Part shown: positions 17,489 to 26,443 of the stretch, piece after piece
How positions within the stretch are numbered: position 1 is the first letter of the stretch
Layout: each line of letters opens with the position of its first letter
DNA from: Labilithrix luteola
GTDB taxonomy: Bacteria > Myxococcota_A > Polyangia > Polyangiales > Polyangiaceae
Assembly: GCF_001263205.1 (NCBI RefSeq)
Contig: NZ_CP012333.1
Span: 558,001-622,000, forward strand
DNA length: 64,000 nucleotides
Reading direction: 5' to 3'
Program-made: the position numbers and the translations under genes
Notes under the pieces: generated by a model
Database searches by the model: none
What the model was told of the DNA's origin: nothing
The model's input: only the letters and a program-made list of their open reading frames with translations

Positions 17489-20008
17489 TCAGAACTCCCA
17501 GCTCTTCATCATTTCGGCCACGCGCGTATCGAGCATCACGAGCTGCTGAGCCGCTTCCACCGTCGTCTCGAGGCGCGCGATCGTGTCGCCTTCTTCGGCT
17601 CGGAGCCCGTAGCGAACGGCCACGCGATCGGCGAGCGACACGCGAACGCGATCATGCATTCCTTCGAAGGCACCGCGCGTCTGCGGGAGCAACGTGAGGA
17701 ACTGCTCCCACGCGGCAGCCTTGAGGAGCTCGTCGATGGCGGCGACGATGGCGTCGGCACCGAGCATGACGGCCGTGCGGCTCGTCTGCAGAACGCCGGT
17801 GAGGAACTCGCCACATGTCACGAGTACCTCGGGCCGAGCCTTGGCGAAGGCCGCCACTTGCGCGGCAAGTTCCGCGGTGGTCTGGATGCGAAGCTCGGTC
17901 AATACCCCCGAAAGCGCACCGCGCAGAAACGGCGCTTCCGAATACAGAAATGCCGATTTGGCATTCTCGACGAAGAGCTCTCGATCGAACGATTCCCCGC
18001 GCTCGCCAAGGAGGACTTCGGACAAGCTGCGAATGGCGGACACTACATCGCCATGCTCCTCGGGAGGGGCGTTCGCCGCGTCGGGCATGGCAAAGCAGGC
18101 TCGACCGAAGCAACGATCCACGAGCTCGGCGACGACGTCCGTGGAGAGACCGCGCCTCTTGGTGTGCGCCTCGAGCAGGACGAGATCGGTCAGCGCGCGG
18201 GCGAGCGGCGCGAGGCGTGCATCCGAATCGACGGCTTCACCAGCCACCTGCTGGAGCCGCTGCACCATGCCTGGCAGGTCCATCTTCGACGCCTTGAGCA
18301 GGCGCCCCGTGATCTCGTCGACGGCCTGTCCCGTGGCGCCGAGCTCGTCGTCGAGTCGTGCCAGAGCGGCGGCTTCGACGGTGTCACCGTGGAGATTCTT
18401 CTCGGCCAGCTCGCCATCGACCTTGGGAGACCACGCGATGCGCCACACTTCTCGGAACAGCGTGCTCTCCTGCCCGGCGGAGACGAGCTCGACGTAGGGA
18501 ATCTCGATTTGGGCGAGGCGGTGGAAGAACACCGACCGCCGTTCGTCGAGCGGCTTTCGCAGGTCGAGCGTGAGCTTGGTGCGCGCGTCCTTGGCGATGG
18601 AATCGCCGAGTTCGAGCTCGTCGACCTGCTTGTAGAAGTCGTGGACGAGCGGCAGACGTCCGAGCGCGGGCGTGACCCGACCGAGCGCCGAGCCCGTCTC
18701 GACGGTGACCATCGCCTTGGCGAGATAGCGGCCCTCTTGCGCCATCGAGCCCTTGCAGCAGCAGGCGATGAGGCCGTCGCGCACGTCGTCGAGCGAGGGG
18801 CTCTTGCGACCGCGAAGGCTCGCCAGCATGCGGGCGTGCTGGCTCGACGAGATGGCGTCGGCCGACGAGAGAAGCTCGCCATCGCCCCGGGCTTTGGCGA
18901 GCACGGCCACGATGTGATCGACCATCGCGAGCGGCGCCGCGTCGGCAGGTGACTCGAGCGAGCGCTCGAAGAGACGCGCATACCACGCCGGGGCGCGATT
19001 TCCCGCACCGTAACCGGTGAGGTCGCTCGTGCGCGCGTACGAATAGGGCGTGACCGTGGTGTAGACCGTGCCCTTCGGAATGGCGCGCTCGGGCCCGAGC
19101 TCGCGTGCCATGAAGAGGTGGAAGCCTCCGCACACCATCATGGCCTTCGACGCCGGAATCTTCCGCTCGCCGAGCGTCTTCGTGATCATCCGCAACATGT
19201 GCGACTCACGAAGGAACGTGCCGTCGTTCTCCATCTGTGCGCGAGGCGTGGTTGCCCGTACGGCCGCGCAGAAGTAGGCCAGCTCGGCCCGGAACGACTC
19301 GACATCGGTGAAGCGTTCGGGCGCTTCGAAGAGCGCGTCCCAGCATTCGTCCCACGAGCGATAGCCGGCGGCCGCCGCGAGCCCCTTGTAGAGCGAGCTC
19401 TCGACGGCGAGCGTCTCCCACGAAGGCATCGTCGACGAGGCCTCTTCGGGCGAAGGCTCGGCATCTTCGCTCGCAGCTTCGATCGCTTCGCGCGGGACTT
19501 CGGAAGCGCCCTCCTCGGGAATCCCTCGCTCCGCACGACTTCGCACGAGCGCGTGCGACGGCAAGTCGACGAACACCACCTCGGCGCCGAGCTTCGCCGC
19601 TTCTTTCATGGCGACGTATTCGGGCGAATACGGCAAAAGCGGATACCAGGACGCAAACTTCGCCGGAATGTCGGGCCCGGGGCTCGCGATGCCGGCGAGC
19701 CCGAGCACGTTGTCGTCGTCGCGATACGACGAATAGATCGCCACGGGCGGCTTCGTCTTCGGATCGACGATGTGGGTGACGAGCTCGGACGCGTCGGACG
19801 GTCCTTCGATGAAGATGATCTCCGGCGTTCGCTCGCGAATGGCGGTGCGCAGATGCCGCGCGACCGCCGGCGAGTGATGCCGAACCGGAAACCAATAGAG
19901 CTCTTCGCGGAGAACGGCGTCGGCATTCTGCCGAATCTTCTCCACGTCGAGACCGCAGAGCGCACCCTCGCCTTCCGTGAGGACTTCTTCGATTCGATCG
20001 ACCGGCAC
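17489..20008 (-). CDS. DUF5682-type (YehM-like) protein of the MoxR operon
   Basis: The start is GTG 20008 with a GGAGA ribosome site. The product is 839 residues, in the size class of YehM-type proteins, with no signal peptide or membrane span. The first 200 residues are the most conserved-looking part: YWFPVRHHSPAVARHLR, IIFIEGPSDASELV, VAIYSSYRDDD, SWYPLLPYSPEYVAMKEAAK and VFVDLPSHA. A further block (MMVCGGFHLFMARE, VTPYSYARTSDLTGYGAGNR) follows. The beginning resembles TraB/ChaN-like folds with a GGFH motif, so a hydrolase-like ancestor is possible. From memory of the family I assign DUF5682, which regularly accompanies MoxR, vWA and SWIM proteins. The molecular function is unknown; it may be the client or the output component of the MoxR/vWA machine. 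Confidence 0.82.
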   Translation of the reverse strand: MPVDRIEEVLTEGEGALCGLDVEKIRQNADAVLREELYWFPVRHHSPAVARHLRTAIRERTPEIIFIEGPSDASELVTHIVDPKTKPPVAIYSSYRDDDNVLGLAGIASPGPDIPAKFASWYPLLPYSPEYVAMKEAAKLGAEVVFVDLPSHALVRSRAERGIPEEGASEVPREAIEAASEDAEPSPEEASSTMPSWETLAVESSLYKGLAAAAGYRSWDECWDALFEAPERFTDVESFRAELAYFCAAVRATTPRAQMENDGTFLRESHMLRMITKTLGERKIPASKAMMVCGGFHLFMARELGPERAIPKGTVYTTVTPYSYARTSDLTGYGAGNRAPAWYARLFERSLESPADAAPLAMVDHIVAVLAKARGDGELLSSADAISSSQHARMLASLRGRKSPSLDDVRDGLIACCCKGSMAQEGRYLAKAMVTVETGSALGRVTPALGRLPLVHDFYKQVDELELGDSIAKDARTKLTLDLRKPLDERRSVFFHRLAQIEIPYVELVSAGQESTLFREVWRIAWSPKVDGELAEKNLHGDTVEAAALARLDDELGATGQAVDEITGRLLKASKMDLPGMVQRLQQVAGEAVDSDARLAPLARALTDLVLLEAHTKRRGLSTDVVAELVDRCFGRACFAMPDAANAPPEEHGDVVSAIRSLSEVLLGERGESFDRELFVENAKSAFLYSEAPFLRGALSGVLTELRIQTTAELAAQVAAFAKARPEVLVTCGEFLTGVLQTSRTAVMLGADAIVAAIDELLKAAAWEQFLTLLPQTRGAFEGMHDRVRVSLADRVAVRYGLRAEEGDTIARLETTVEAAQQLVMLDTRVAEMMKSWEF

Positions 20009-20023
20009 GCGTTGTCTCCGACG

Positions 20024-21208
20024 TCAGCCCTTGAGCGATTGCGTGGCGGCGTCGTGGAAGGCCTTCCACGTGGTGTCGGTCGCAGCACGCTTCTTCACGA
20101 CGAGATTGAGATACTCCTTGAGCACCTTCACGTCGCCGAGGTCTTCCTTCACCACCGAGCCGACGAGATTGCGCCCCACCTCCGCCGGACCGACGATGCC
20201 CGATCCGAAATGCCGACTGTGAATGGCGGCGTCGAGCGCGACACCAATGGCCTCGGCCGTCGAGAGCGTGGTGGTGGGCTTCTGGACCTTCACACCGTCG
20301 CTGGTGACGCCCTCACGCAGCTCGCGGAACACCGTAGCAAGCAAGTCGAGAACCGGCTTTTCGACCTTCGCGGGAATGCGGTAGCGCGCGAGAAGCTCGG
20401 CCGAGCGCGTACCAACGATTTCGACTTCGGTCTTCTGATCGGCCACGACCGGGATGTGCACGTAGTTGAAGCGACGCTTGAGCGCCGCCGAGAGCTCGTT
20501 GACACCTTGGTCGCGCGAGTTCGCGGTGGCGATGATGTTGAAGCCAGGGCGCGCAAACACCATGTTCTCGCCGGGGAGCTCGGGCACCGCGATGGCCTTG
20601 TCCGAGCAGATCGAGACGAGCGCGTCTTGGACGTCGCCCACGCAGCGTGTGATCTCTTCGAAGCGGAAGAGCTTCCCACCGCGCATCGCGATCATGCACG
20701 GCGACGCGATCATGTTCTCCGGTTTGGGCCCCTCGGCGATGATTCGCGCGATGTTCCAGGAGTACTTGATCTGCTCCTCGGTGGTTCCGGCCGTGCCCTG
20801 AATCGTGAGTGTGGAGTTGCCACAGATGGCCGCCGCGAGATGCTCGGAGAGCCAGCTCTTGCCCGTGCCCGGGTCCCCCACGAGCAAGAGTGCGCGCTCG
20901 CTCGCCAGCGTGACGATCGAGCGCTCGACAATGGTGTCGTCGCCGAAGAACTTCCGCGTGATGGGCACCTCGACGGTCTTGCCGTCGATCGTGGCCTTGA
21001 GCGGCTTCTTGGTGCCGGTGACGTACGCGAGAACGGACCTCGGCGAGAGCAGCCACGGTGCGGGGGCTTCGCCTTCGTCGTTCTGGCGGAGCGCCTCGAG
21101 CTCGACGGCGTACTTGATCTCGGCAGGCTCCCGCAGGACCTCCGACGCCTTCGCCTCACGGCTGTCGTTCGTCTCGATCACGTCGTCGGTCTTCTTCTTC
21201 GCGGCCAT
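20024..21208 (-). CDS. MoxR-family AAA+ ATPase (YehL-like)
   Basis: The gene encodes 394 residues from ATG 21208; a TTG three codons upstream is less likely. The AAA+ core is complete: Walker A GDPGTGKS at 111-118, Walker B in GKLFRFEEITRCVGDVQDAL, sensor 1 in FNIIATANSRDQG and the arginine-rich segment ALKRRFNYVHIPVV. The N-terminus is charged and probably disordered. MoxR ATPases form hexamers that remodel or activate partner proteins and nearly always work with a vWA protein, here the one at 16351-17487. It starts just beyond the end of the unknown gene at 21214 and ends 15 bases before the DUF5682-type start, in a tight operon. Confidence 0.93.
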   Translation of the reverse strand: MAAKKKTDDVIETNDSREAKASEVLREPAEIKYAVELEALRQNDEGEAPAPWLLSPRSVLAYVTGTKKPLKATIDGKTVEVPITRKFFGDDTIVERSIVTLASERALLLVGDPGTGKSWLSEHLAAAICGNSTLTIQGTAGTTEEQIKYSWNIARIIAEGPKPENMIASPCMIAMRGGKLFRFEEITRCVGDVQDALVSICSDKAIAVPELPGENMVFARPGFNIIATANSRDQGVNELSAALKRRFNYVHIPVVADQKTEVEIVGTRSAELLARYRIPAKVEKPVLDLLATVFRELREGVTSDGVKVQKPTTTLSTAEAIGVALDAAIHSRHFGSGIVGPAEVGRNLVGSVVKEDLGDVKVLKEYLNLVVKKRAATDTTWKAFHDAATQSLKG

Positions 21209-21213
21209 CGCTC

Positions 21214-22692
21214 TCAACCACCCAGATTCAAGCTGCCCAGCAGGGCAGAGAGATTGATGTTCTCGTCGGACAAAAGAATGTGCTCGGGCCCATCGGCGTC
21301 AAGCAGGGATATCGGAGCAAGAACGAGCTGCCCGAATTCGTAATGAACGGCGCCGAGCAACGAAGGACGGTTCTTCTTCTTCTTCGCCGCCGTCTCGAGT
21401 GTCTTTTTGAGGCGCTGCCCTTCTTCACCACTCGGCAAGGTGACGCTGAAGGAGAGGCCGGGGATGAGGATCAAGAGACCTCCGTCGGGCGCGGGTCCGA
21501 GGGCCCACTCCTCGAGGATGACCTCTTCCTGCATCTCGACGGCGAGGTCGAGCGGCGATGGTGCGTGCTTGTCGACGCGAGCCGCGGCTCCGTCGGGATC
21601 CCACGTGTAGTGCGAAGACCACGCGTCGTAGTCGGCGCCGCCCGTCACCGTGCTCTTCGGGCCGAGAACGAGCCGGCCGCCACCTCGCCCGTCTTCGAGG
21701 ACCGCGGCTTCGGTGATGGACACCTTCGACTTGGCGACCAGGACCTTCGGCGCGAACTTCTGCGGCTGCGGAAGATGGAGGTACGCCTCCGGGGGCACCC
21801 CCGCCTTTCGCGCGAACACGAGGCTGTAGACGAGAGCCTGGCCCACGAGCGATGCGCGTGCCGACTTCACCACGCGCAGGCGAAAGTCGAAGCTGCACGC
21901 CGCCGCCGTTGCGCGCTTCTGCACTCCGAGCGTGACCACCTCGAGTGCGCCGACCGGCTTCGGCGCCGAGGCCACGCCGAGAGTCAACGAGCCGACGAGG
22001 CGCGCGTCTTTCTTGCCAATCGCGAAGTGGGTGCCCTTGGCGAGAAGCCACGAACGATGGAGGAAGAAGGAGTACCGCCGCGCGGCGAACGTGCCGTCGT
22101 CGGCCAGGAAGCGACCGATCTCCTCGTTCACGTAACGAAGCGACGCGCCGAGGCGCAGGAGCTTGCGACGTGAAGCTTCCTTGAACGCGTGATCGAGCCG
22201 CGTACGCGTGGCCTGACTCGCGCTCGTCAGGCCGGTTCGCACGAGGTCTTCGACGAGCTTGGTGAGCTCACCGAGAAGCTCCACGGCCCCTTTCGGATCC
22301 TCGAGCGGAGGCGGAAGCGCGGCGGGGCTCTCTGCCGGTGGCTCCTTCTTCGTGGGCTCCTGGTCCTCGTCGTCGTCACGTGACGCTCGGTAGGTGGCCC
22401 ACGCGCCGCGCGCGGCCTCCAGGCTGAGCACCCGTTCGAATGCGTGCAGGCTCGTGTACGCCGACAAGAACTTGGTCGCGGCATCCTTCGTGTCGGCATC
22501 GGCCGCGCGCAAAGCCGCTCGCAACCGCGTCGCCACGTGATGCGCGCCGACACGCTCCCACTCTTCCGTTCGTGCTTCGAGACCGCGGCGGTCGCCCTTG
22601 CTCGACGTGGCCAATCCTCGAACGAATGCCGTTTCGATATCGGACCGAATCGCGTCCGCGGTCCGTCCGACCTCCTCGAGCTGCGCGCTCAT
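21214..22692 (-). CDS. Unknown protein of the MoxR/vWA operon
   Basis: The product is 492 residues from ATG 22692. I do not recognise a domain. Residues 1-110 are predicted helical; 115-160 are a Pro/Glu/Lys-rich linker (EDQEPTKKEPPAESPAALPP); the rest is mixed alpha/beta with an ILIPGLSFSVTLPSGEEG segment and a KKKKN patch. There are very few Cys residues and no signal peptide. In several actinobacterial and proteobacterial versions of this operon a protein of similar size (DUF5691-type) lies between the SWIM and MoxR genes, and this one occupies that place, but I cannot show homology by eye. With the preceding 161-residue SWIM-like protein it adds up to about the length of E. coli YehQ, so the pair may correspond to a split YehQ. 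That is a hypothesis. Confidence 0.75.
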   Translation of the reverse strand: MSAQLEEVGRTADAIRSDIETAFVRGLATSSKGDRRGLEARTEEWERVGAHHVATRLRAALRAADADTKDAATKFLSAYTSLHAFERVLSLEAARGAWATYRASRDDDEDQEPTKKEPPAESPAALPPPLEDPKGAVELLGELTKLVEDLVRTGLTSASQATRTRLDHAFKEASRRKLLRLGASLRYVNEEIGRFLADDGTFAARRYSFFLHRSWLLAKGTHFAIGKKDARLVGSLTLGVASAPKPVGALEVVTLGVQKRATAAACSFDFRLRVVKSARASLVGQALVYSLVFARKAGVPPEAYLHLPQPQKFAPKVLVAKSKVSITEAAVLEDGRGGGRLVLGPKSTVTGGADYDAWSSHYTWDPDGAAARVDKHAPSPLDLAVEMQEEVILEEWALGPAPDGGLLILIPGLSFSVTLPSGEEGQRLKKTLETAAKKKKNRPSLLGAVHYEFGQLVLAPISLLDADGPEHILLSDENINLSALLGSLNLGG

Positions 22693-22708
22693 CGAACCTC
22701 AGAACCGC

Positions 22709-23194
22709 TCAGAGCGCGTAATAATCCTCGGGGATCGTCTCTGTCGGCCGCCAATCGATCTCTCCCGCCTCGGCGCCCTTGTATTTGACGAACGTGGCGC
22801 TCATCGCGTCCTTGTCGAGTGCCGGCTTCTTTCCGGCTGCAGACTTGGCCCACTTCGAGAGCACGTCGGCGTCGGCCGCGCCCGCTTGCGCGAGGCCGAC
22901 GAGAAGAACGAGGAGATGCTTGCATGGCTTGCCACGGAGGCCGCCGCAGACGTTCAAGTTCTGCGTGCAGCACATGAATGCTCCCTGGTCGCTGATCTTG
23001 CACGCGTAGAAGAGCGAAGCGTCCGTCTGGCTTTTGACCACGCCCGTGACGTGCCCGTCGGTCACTTCGCTGAAGAGCTGGAAGCGATCCGCCTTGAGCA
23101 TCTTGCGCACCTTGTCCATGCGCCCATCGCCCGTGGCCTTGTCGAGTTGCTCGATGAGCTTCGGGAGGTCGACCGTCTGCTTGGTGCTTGCCAT
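22709..23194 (-). CDS. SWIM-like zinc-finger protein, first gene of the MoxR/vWA operon
   Basis: The start is ATG 23194; the product is 161 residues. A metal-binding segment CCTQNLNVCGGLRGKPCKHL fits a SWIM-type pattern (C-x-C, then C-x-H) with additional Cys residues at ACKISD and GAFMCC. It is preceded by FSEVTDGHVTGVVKSQT, like the beta hairpin that leads into SWIM fingers. SWIM domains bind DNA or protein; in MoxR/vWA clusters they are a constant companion and were proposed to sense or recruit the target. The gene starts the operon; 222 bases upstream separate it from the alcohol dehydrogenase gene and must carry the operon promoter. Confidence 0.8.
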   Translation of the reverse strand: MASTKQTVDLPKLIEQLDKATGDGRMDKVRKMLKADRFQLFSEVTDGHVTGVVKSQTDASLFYACKISDQGAFMCCTQNLNVCGGLRGKPCKHLLVLLVGLAQAGAADADVLSKWAKSAAGKKPALDKDAMSATFVKYKGAEAGEIDWRPTETIPEDYYAL

Positions 23195-23416
23195 CCTTCT
23201 CTCGCTCCTGGCTGCGCTTTTCGTTCCCGGAGGATATTCACGATACACGTGATCGGCGCGCGTTTATTCAAGCGGTGACGCCGATTTCACGCCGGGCACG
23301 AACGATTCCACGGGCGCCATGCTGCGACGCGTGGCGAGACTACGCGCAGAACCGTAAAGACCTTCCCACGTCGGACCTTCGCATACACGCGAAGTCGTTC
23401 GAGCAAGGCATCGACT

Positions 23417-24451
23417 CTACGGCACGATGACGGCGCGGCCGCGGATCTTGCCTTCGTGGAGGCGCTCGTAAGCGCGGGGCGCATCGTCGAGGCTGTACGT
23501 CTCGATTTCGACTTTCACGGCGCCCTTCCGGGCGAGCTCGAGCACCTCGATGAGCTCGCTGCGCGTTCCCCAGTACGGGGACGACACGCTCACTTCGTAC
23601 GCGAGATCGAAGAATCCGACGGGGACGCTTCCACCTCCGATGCCGACGATGCGGATGTCCGCAAGGACGCCGGCAACCTTGGCGGCGAGCTTCGTGGTCG
23701 GGGGAGCGCCGACGAAGTCGAAGACCGCATTGGCACCACGACCGCCCGTGAGGTCACGAATCGCGCCTACGGCAGCATCGTTGGAGAGGAGCGCGTGGTC
23801 GGCCCCGACCTCGCGGGCGAGGGCGAGCTTCTCTTCGTTGACGTCGAGGGCCACGATGGTCGAAGAGCTCAGCGCCCGAACGAGCTGAATGCCGACGTGC
23901 CCCAAACCACCCGCGCCGATGACGACCGATGTGCTTCCGGGCACGAGCTTCGGCAGCGACGTCTTGATGGCGTGGTACGGCGTGAGCCCGGCGTCGGTGA
24001 GCGACACGTTCTTCACCGGATCGAGATCACGAAGCGGAACGAGATGCCGCGACGAGTCGACGATCATGTATTCCGCCATGGCCCCCGGCGAGCCGAGTCC
24101 AGGAGGCATGATCTTCAGCTCCTGCGCACGAAGGCAGTAGTTCTCCATGCCCTGCGCGCAGTTGTGGCAAAGCCCACATCCCCACGGGCCGTAGACGGCC
24201 ACGGATTCACCGACGGACACGCCCGTCACGCCCGCTCCGAGCTCGGCCACGACACCGGCGCCTTCGTGGCCGAGGGTCAACGGCAAGCCGTAGACGTACT
24301 TCTCCTTCGGCAAGCTCATGATGAACTCGTCCGAATGGCAGACGCCGGCGGCGGTCACCTTCAGCAAGACCTCGCCCGCTTTCGGTGCGGGCTTGGGAAT
24401 CTCGACGACCTCCGGCTTGGCTCCGATCGACCTGTACTGAAGCGCTTTCAT
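23417..24451 (-). CDS. Zinc-dependent alcohol dehydrogenase (MDR family)
   Basis: ATG 24451 follows GAGGAA; the product is 344 residues, usual for the family. The catalytic zinc ligands are Cys38 (GVCHSD) and His62-Glu63 (GHEGAG); the structural zinc site has the four-Cys lobe CGLCHNCAQGMENYC at 92-106. The cofactor fold begins at VVIGAGGLGHVGIQL, and the acidic residue after it (VALDVNEEKLA) favours NAD over NADP. The set resembles NAD(P)-dependent alcohol dehydrogenases of the AdhA/rhodococcal type that oxidise primary alcohols and aldehydes. It stands alone: 46 bases separate its start from the end of the desaturase-like gene on the same strand. Confidence 0.92.
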   Translation of the reverse strand: MKALQYRSIGAKPEVVEIPKPAPKAGEVLLKVTAAGVCHSDEFIMSLPKEKYVYGLPLTLGHEGAGVVAELGAGVTGVSVGESVAVYGPWGCGLCHNCAQGMENYCLRAQELKIMPPGLGSPGAMAEYMIVDSSRHLVPLRDLDPVKNVSLTDAGLTPYHAIKTSLPKLVPGSTSVVIGAGGLGHVGIQLVRALSSSTIVALDVNEEKLALAREVGADHALLSNDAAVGAIRDLTGGRGANAVFDFVGAPPTTKLAAKVAGVLADIRIVGIGGGSVPVGFFDLAYEVSVSSPYWGTRSELIEVLELARKGAVKVEIETYSLDDAPRAYERLHEGKIRGRAVIVP

Positions 24452-24497
24452 GCGTGGTTCCTCGTGACGTCCCACGATGCGAAACACGTGCGCACGA

Positions 24498-25169
24498 TCA
24501 CGAGGCTGAGGCGCCGAGGTCGAAGACCGAACCATTCGCGCGCGCGTGATGCTCGTCGTGGAACACGAAGGAGAGAACGAGCGGCGAGCGCGTCCAGGTC
24601 AACCGCCTGGCGAACGCGAGCAGGTGGGCCGGCGCTCGATGCGGCAGGCGCCCGGCCCAGAGCGGAACCGTGCTCTGCGCGAGAATGCATATCAGGGCAT
24701 ACGCTCTCGGGGCTCCCCCCATGCGAAGCGACGTCGCCAAGAACGCGACCACGAGCGCCCACTCCACGAGCTGCCGCCTTCGCAGCCCAGCACGAGAGCG
24801 CGCGAACGCGACGAACGGCAGGGCGAGGTAGGACGCCGGCGAAGCCAGCGCCGCGCTCAGCCATGAAACGCGGAGCGCGCGGCCCTCGACGTCGTCCGGC
24901 GCGCCCGGACGCGCATGGTGAACGAGATGGAGGACGCGCGCGGCCGAGCCGCTCATGCCCATCAGCACCGCGCCGAGCGTGAGTGCGAGCTCATTGAGCC
25001 AGCGAGGCAGACCGAGCACGCGATGCATGGCGTCGTGCGCGAAGGCGAAGACCGAGACGAAGAGGAGCGCGCCGGCTACGCCGCGCACGAGCCACGCGTC
25101 GGTCGTCACGAGCAAGGCGAACGGAACGACGGCATGGGCAGCGTGGAGGAAGACGAGCGAGCGTCGCAT
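24498..25169 (-). CDS. Membrane fatty-acid desaturase-like protein
   Basis: I place the start at ATG 25169 (223 residues). A longer frame from GTG 25292 exists, but its extra 41 codons have poor third-position GC and overlap two palindromic sites. Histidine boxes of the di-iron desaturase/hydroxylase superfamily are present: HDAMH, HLVHHARPG and FHDEHHARANG near the C-terminus. Hydrophobic segments (LHAAHAVVPFALLV, GVAGALLFVSVFAFA, LALTLGAVLMGMSG, LPFVAFA, ALVVAFLATS) supply four or so membrane spans. It is shorter than classic acyl desaturases, so beta-carotene hydroxylase or another hydroxylase role is also possible. It is divergent from 25358 and may share regulation with it. Confidence 0.75.
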   Translation of the reverse strand: MRRSLVFLHAAHAVVPFALLVTTDAWLVRGVAGALLFVSVFAFAHDAMHRVLGLPRWLNELALTLGAVLMGMSGSAARVLHLVHHARPGAPDDVEGRALRVSWLSAALASPASYLALPFVAFARSRAGLRRRQLVEWALVVAFLATSLRMGGAPRAYALICILAQSTVPLWAGRLPHRAPAHLLAFARRLTWTRSPLVLSFVFHDEHHARANGSVFDLGASAS

Positions 25170-25235
25170 GGCCGCCCGATTGCGGGGCTCGTGCCATCGC
25201 CGCCCAACGCGCTTTCTTGCGTACGAACCATCGAG

Positions 25236-25288
25236 GACTGTCCACGCCGTTGGCAGTCGGCTCACCGAACTTGTCCACGCCTTGGACA
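25236..25288. promoter_or_regulatory. Two palindromic TGTCCA-type operator-like sites
   Basis: TGTCCACGCCTTGGACA at 25272-25288 is a perfect inverted repeat (TGTCCA/TGGACA, 5-base centre). A second, imperfect copy with outer GACTG/CAGTC arms lies at 25236-25258 and shares TGTCCACGCC with the first. Their starts are 33 bases apart, about three helical turns. They lie between the divergent desaturase-like gene and the gene at 25358. The shape suits a TetR-family lipid regulator; no such regulator is adjacent. Confidence 0.5.
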
Positions 25289-25357
25289 GCACGGCGCGAT
25301 CGCCCTCGAAAATAGCCCTCGTTGCGCACGGCCCCGAGGTTGCAATCGAGGGGCGCC

Positions 25358-26443
25358 ATGCTCGGTCCGTCCGTTCTCCTTCTCCTCGTCGGCCTGCTCG
25401 GAGCGTTCGACATCGCGTACTTCCACAGCTGGAAAGGACGCCTCGTCGCCCGCGCGGAATGCCGAACCGAGGTGTGGATTCACGTCCTTCGCGGCTTCGT
25501 GTACGCGATCCAGTTCGTGGTCGTACCGAACGTGGAGTTCCACGGTCGCTGGGTGTGGGCGCTCGCGGCCCTCTTCGCGGTCGACGTCGTCGTCGGTGTC
25601 AGTGACATTCTCGTCGAGCCCGAGAGCCGCGCCTCCCAAGGCGGCATCTCTGGCCCCGAATACCTGATTCACATGATTCTGAGTGTGCTCGTGGGCGGCG
25701 AGCTCTATGGCGTCGCGCGGACGGCGCTTGGCTGGGTCGCCCAGCCGTCGGAGCTCGTGTTCAGTTCGCACGTCCCCGACGCACTCCGCCTCTTCCTCGC
25801 CGTGATGGCCGTCGGCTCGCTCGCTTGTGCCCTGCTCGAAGCAGCACTCATCCACGAATCGACGCGCCCCGCGGCTGCACCTCTCCACGTTCGCGTGCGT
25901 CTTGCAGCAACGCTCGAGCGCGTGTGGAACGTCACACAAGATCACCGTCTCCACCCCACGTGGGACCATCGCTTCGATCGCATCGTGATGGATCACGAGA
26001 CGGACGACGCGTCCGCGACCGAGCTCGGCACCCCCGACCCACGAATCCAGACCGGCACGACGATGCGCTACGAAAAGACGCTGCTCGGCATGACCATTCG
26101 CGGCTACGGGCGTTACAAGCTCCACAAGCCGATGCGCCAATCGACGTTCGAATTCGGCTCGAGTGACCCGCGTTCGCTCATCGAAAAGGGCGTGGGGCTC
26201 TGGCTCTACACCGACCTCGGAGACGGGCGCGTGGAGATGTCGACCTCGTACACCTACGAGCCCCGCTGGGGCCTGTTCGGACGGCTCTTCGACCGATGGG
26301 TGTTCCGGCCCGCGTTCCAGCGCTACACCGAGGCGAGCTTCCGGCGACTCGCACGACGCTTCTTCGCGGAGGAACGCCCGCACGTGCTCGGACGCGAGGG
26401 CCGCCGCCCCGAGCATTTCACGACCTCCCCGGTCTCGTGCTAA
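25358..26443 (+). CDS. Membrane protein with SRPBCC-like C-terminal domain
   Basis: ATG 25358 follows GAGGGG; the product is 361 residues. The first half has about five membrane spans (LGPSVLLLLVGLLGAFDIAY, HVLRGFVYAIQFVVV, WALAALFAVDVVVG, LIHMILSVLVGGELYG, LRLFLAVMAVGSLACALLEA). The second half (about 180-340) reads like a START/SRPBCC lipid-binding fold: VRLAATLERVWNVTQDHRLH, then alternating strands such as TTMRYEKTLLGMTIRGYGRY and RVEMSTSYTYEPRWGLFGRL, and a final helix RYTEASFRRLARRFF. I do not know a named family with this fusion. The divergent desaturase-like gene suggests lipid or membrane metabolism. Its stop overlaps the start of the kinase gene downstream. Confidence 0.75.
   Translation: MLGPSVLLLLVGLLGAFDIAYFHSWKGRLVARAECRTEVWIHVLRGFVYAIQFVVVPNVEFHGRWVWALAALFAVDVVVGVSDILVEPESRASQGGISGPEYLIHMILSVLVGGELYGVARTALGWVAQPSELVFSSHVPDALRLFLAVMAVGSLACALLEAALIHESTRPAAAPLHVRVRLAATLERVWNVTQDHRLHPTWDHRFDRIVMDHETDDASATELGTPDPRIQTGTTMRYEKTLLGMTIRGYGRYKLHKPMRQSTFEFGSSDPRSLIEKGVGLWLYTDLGDGRVEMSTSYTYEPRWGLFGRLFDRWVFRPAFQRYTEASFRRLARRFFAEERPHVLGREGRRPEHFTTSPVSC

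Noticed and set aside
25170..25292. Longer start for the desaturase-like protein (GTG 25292)
   Set aside because: The extra codons have poor third-position GC and overlap two palindromic sites, so the segment is better read as a promoter.
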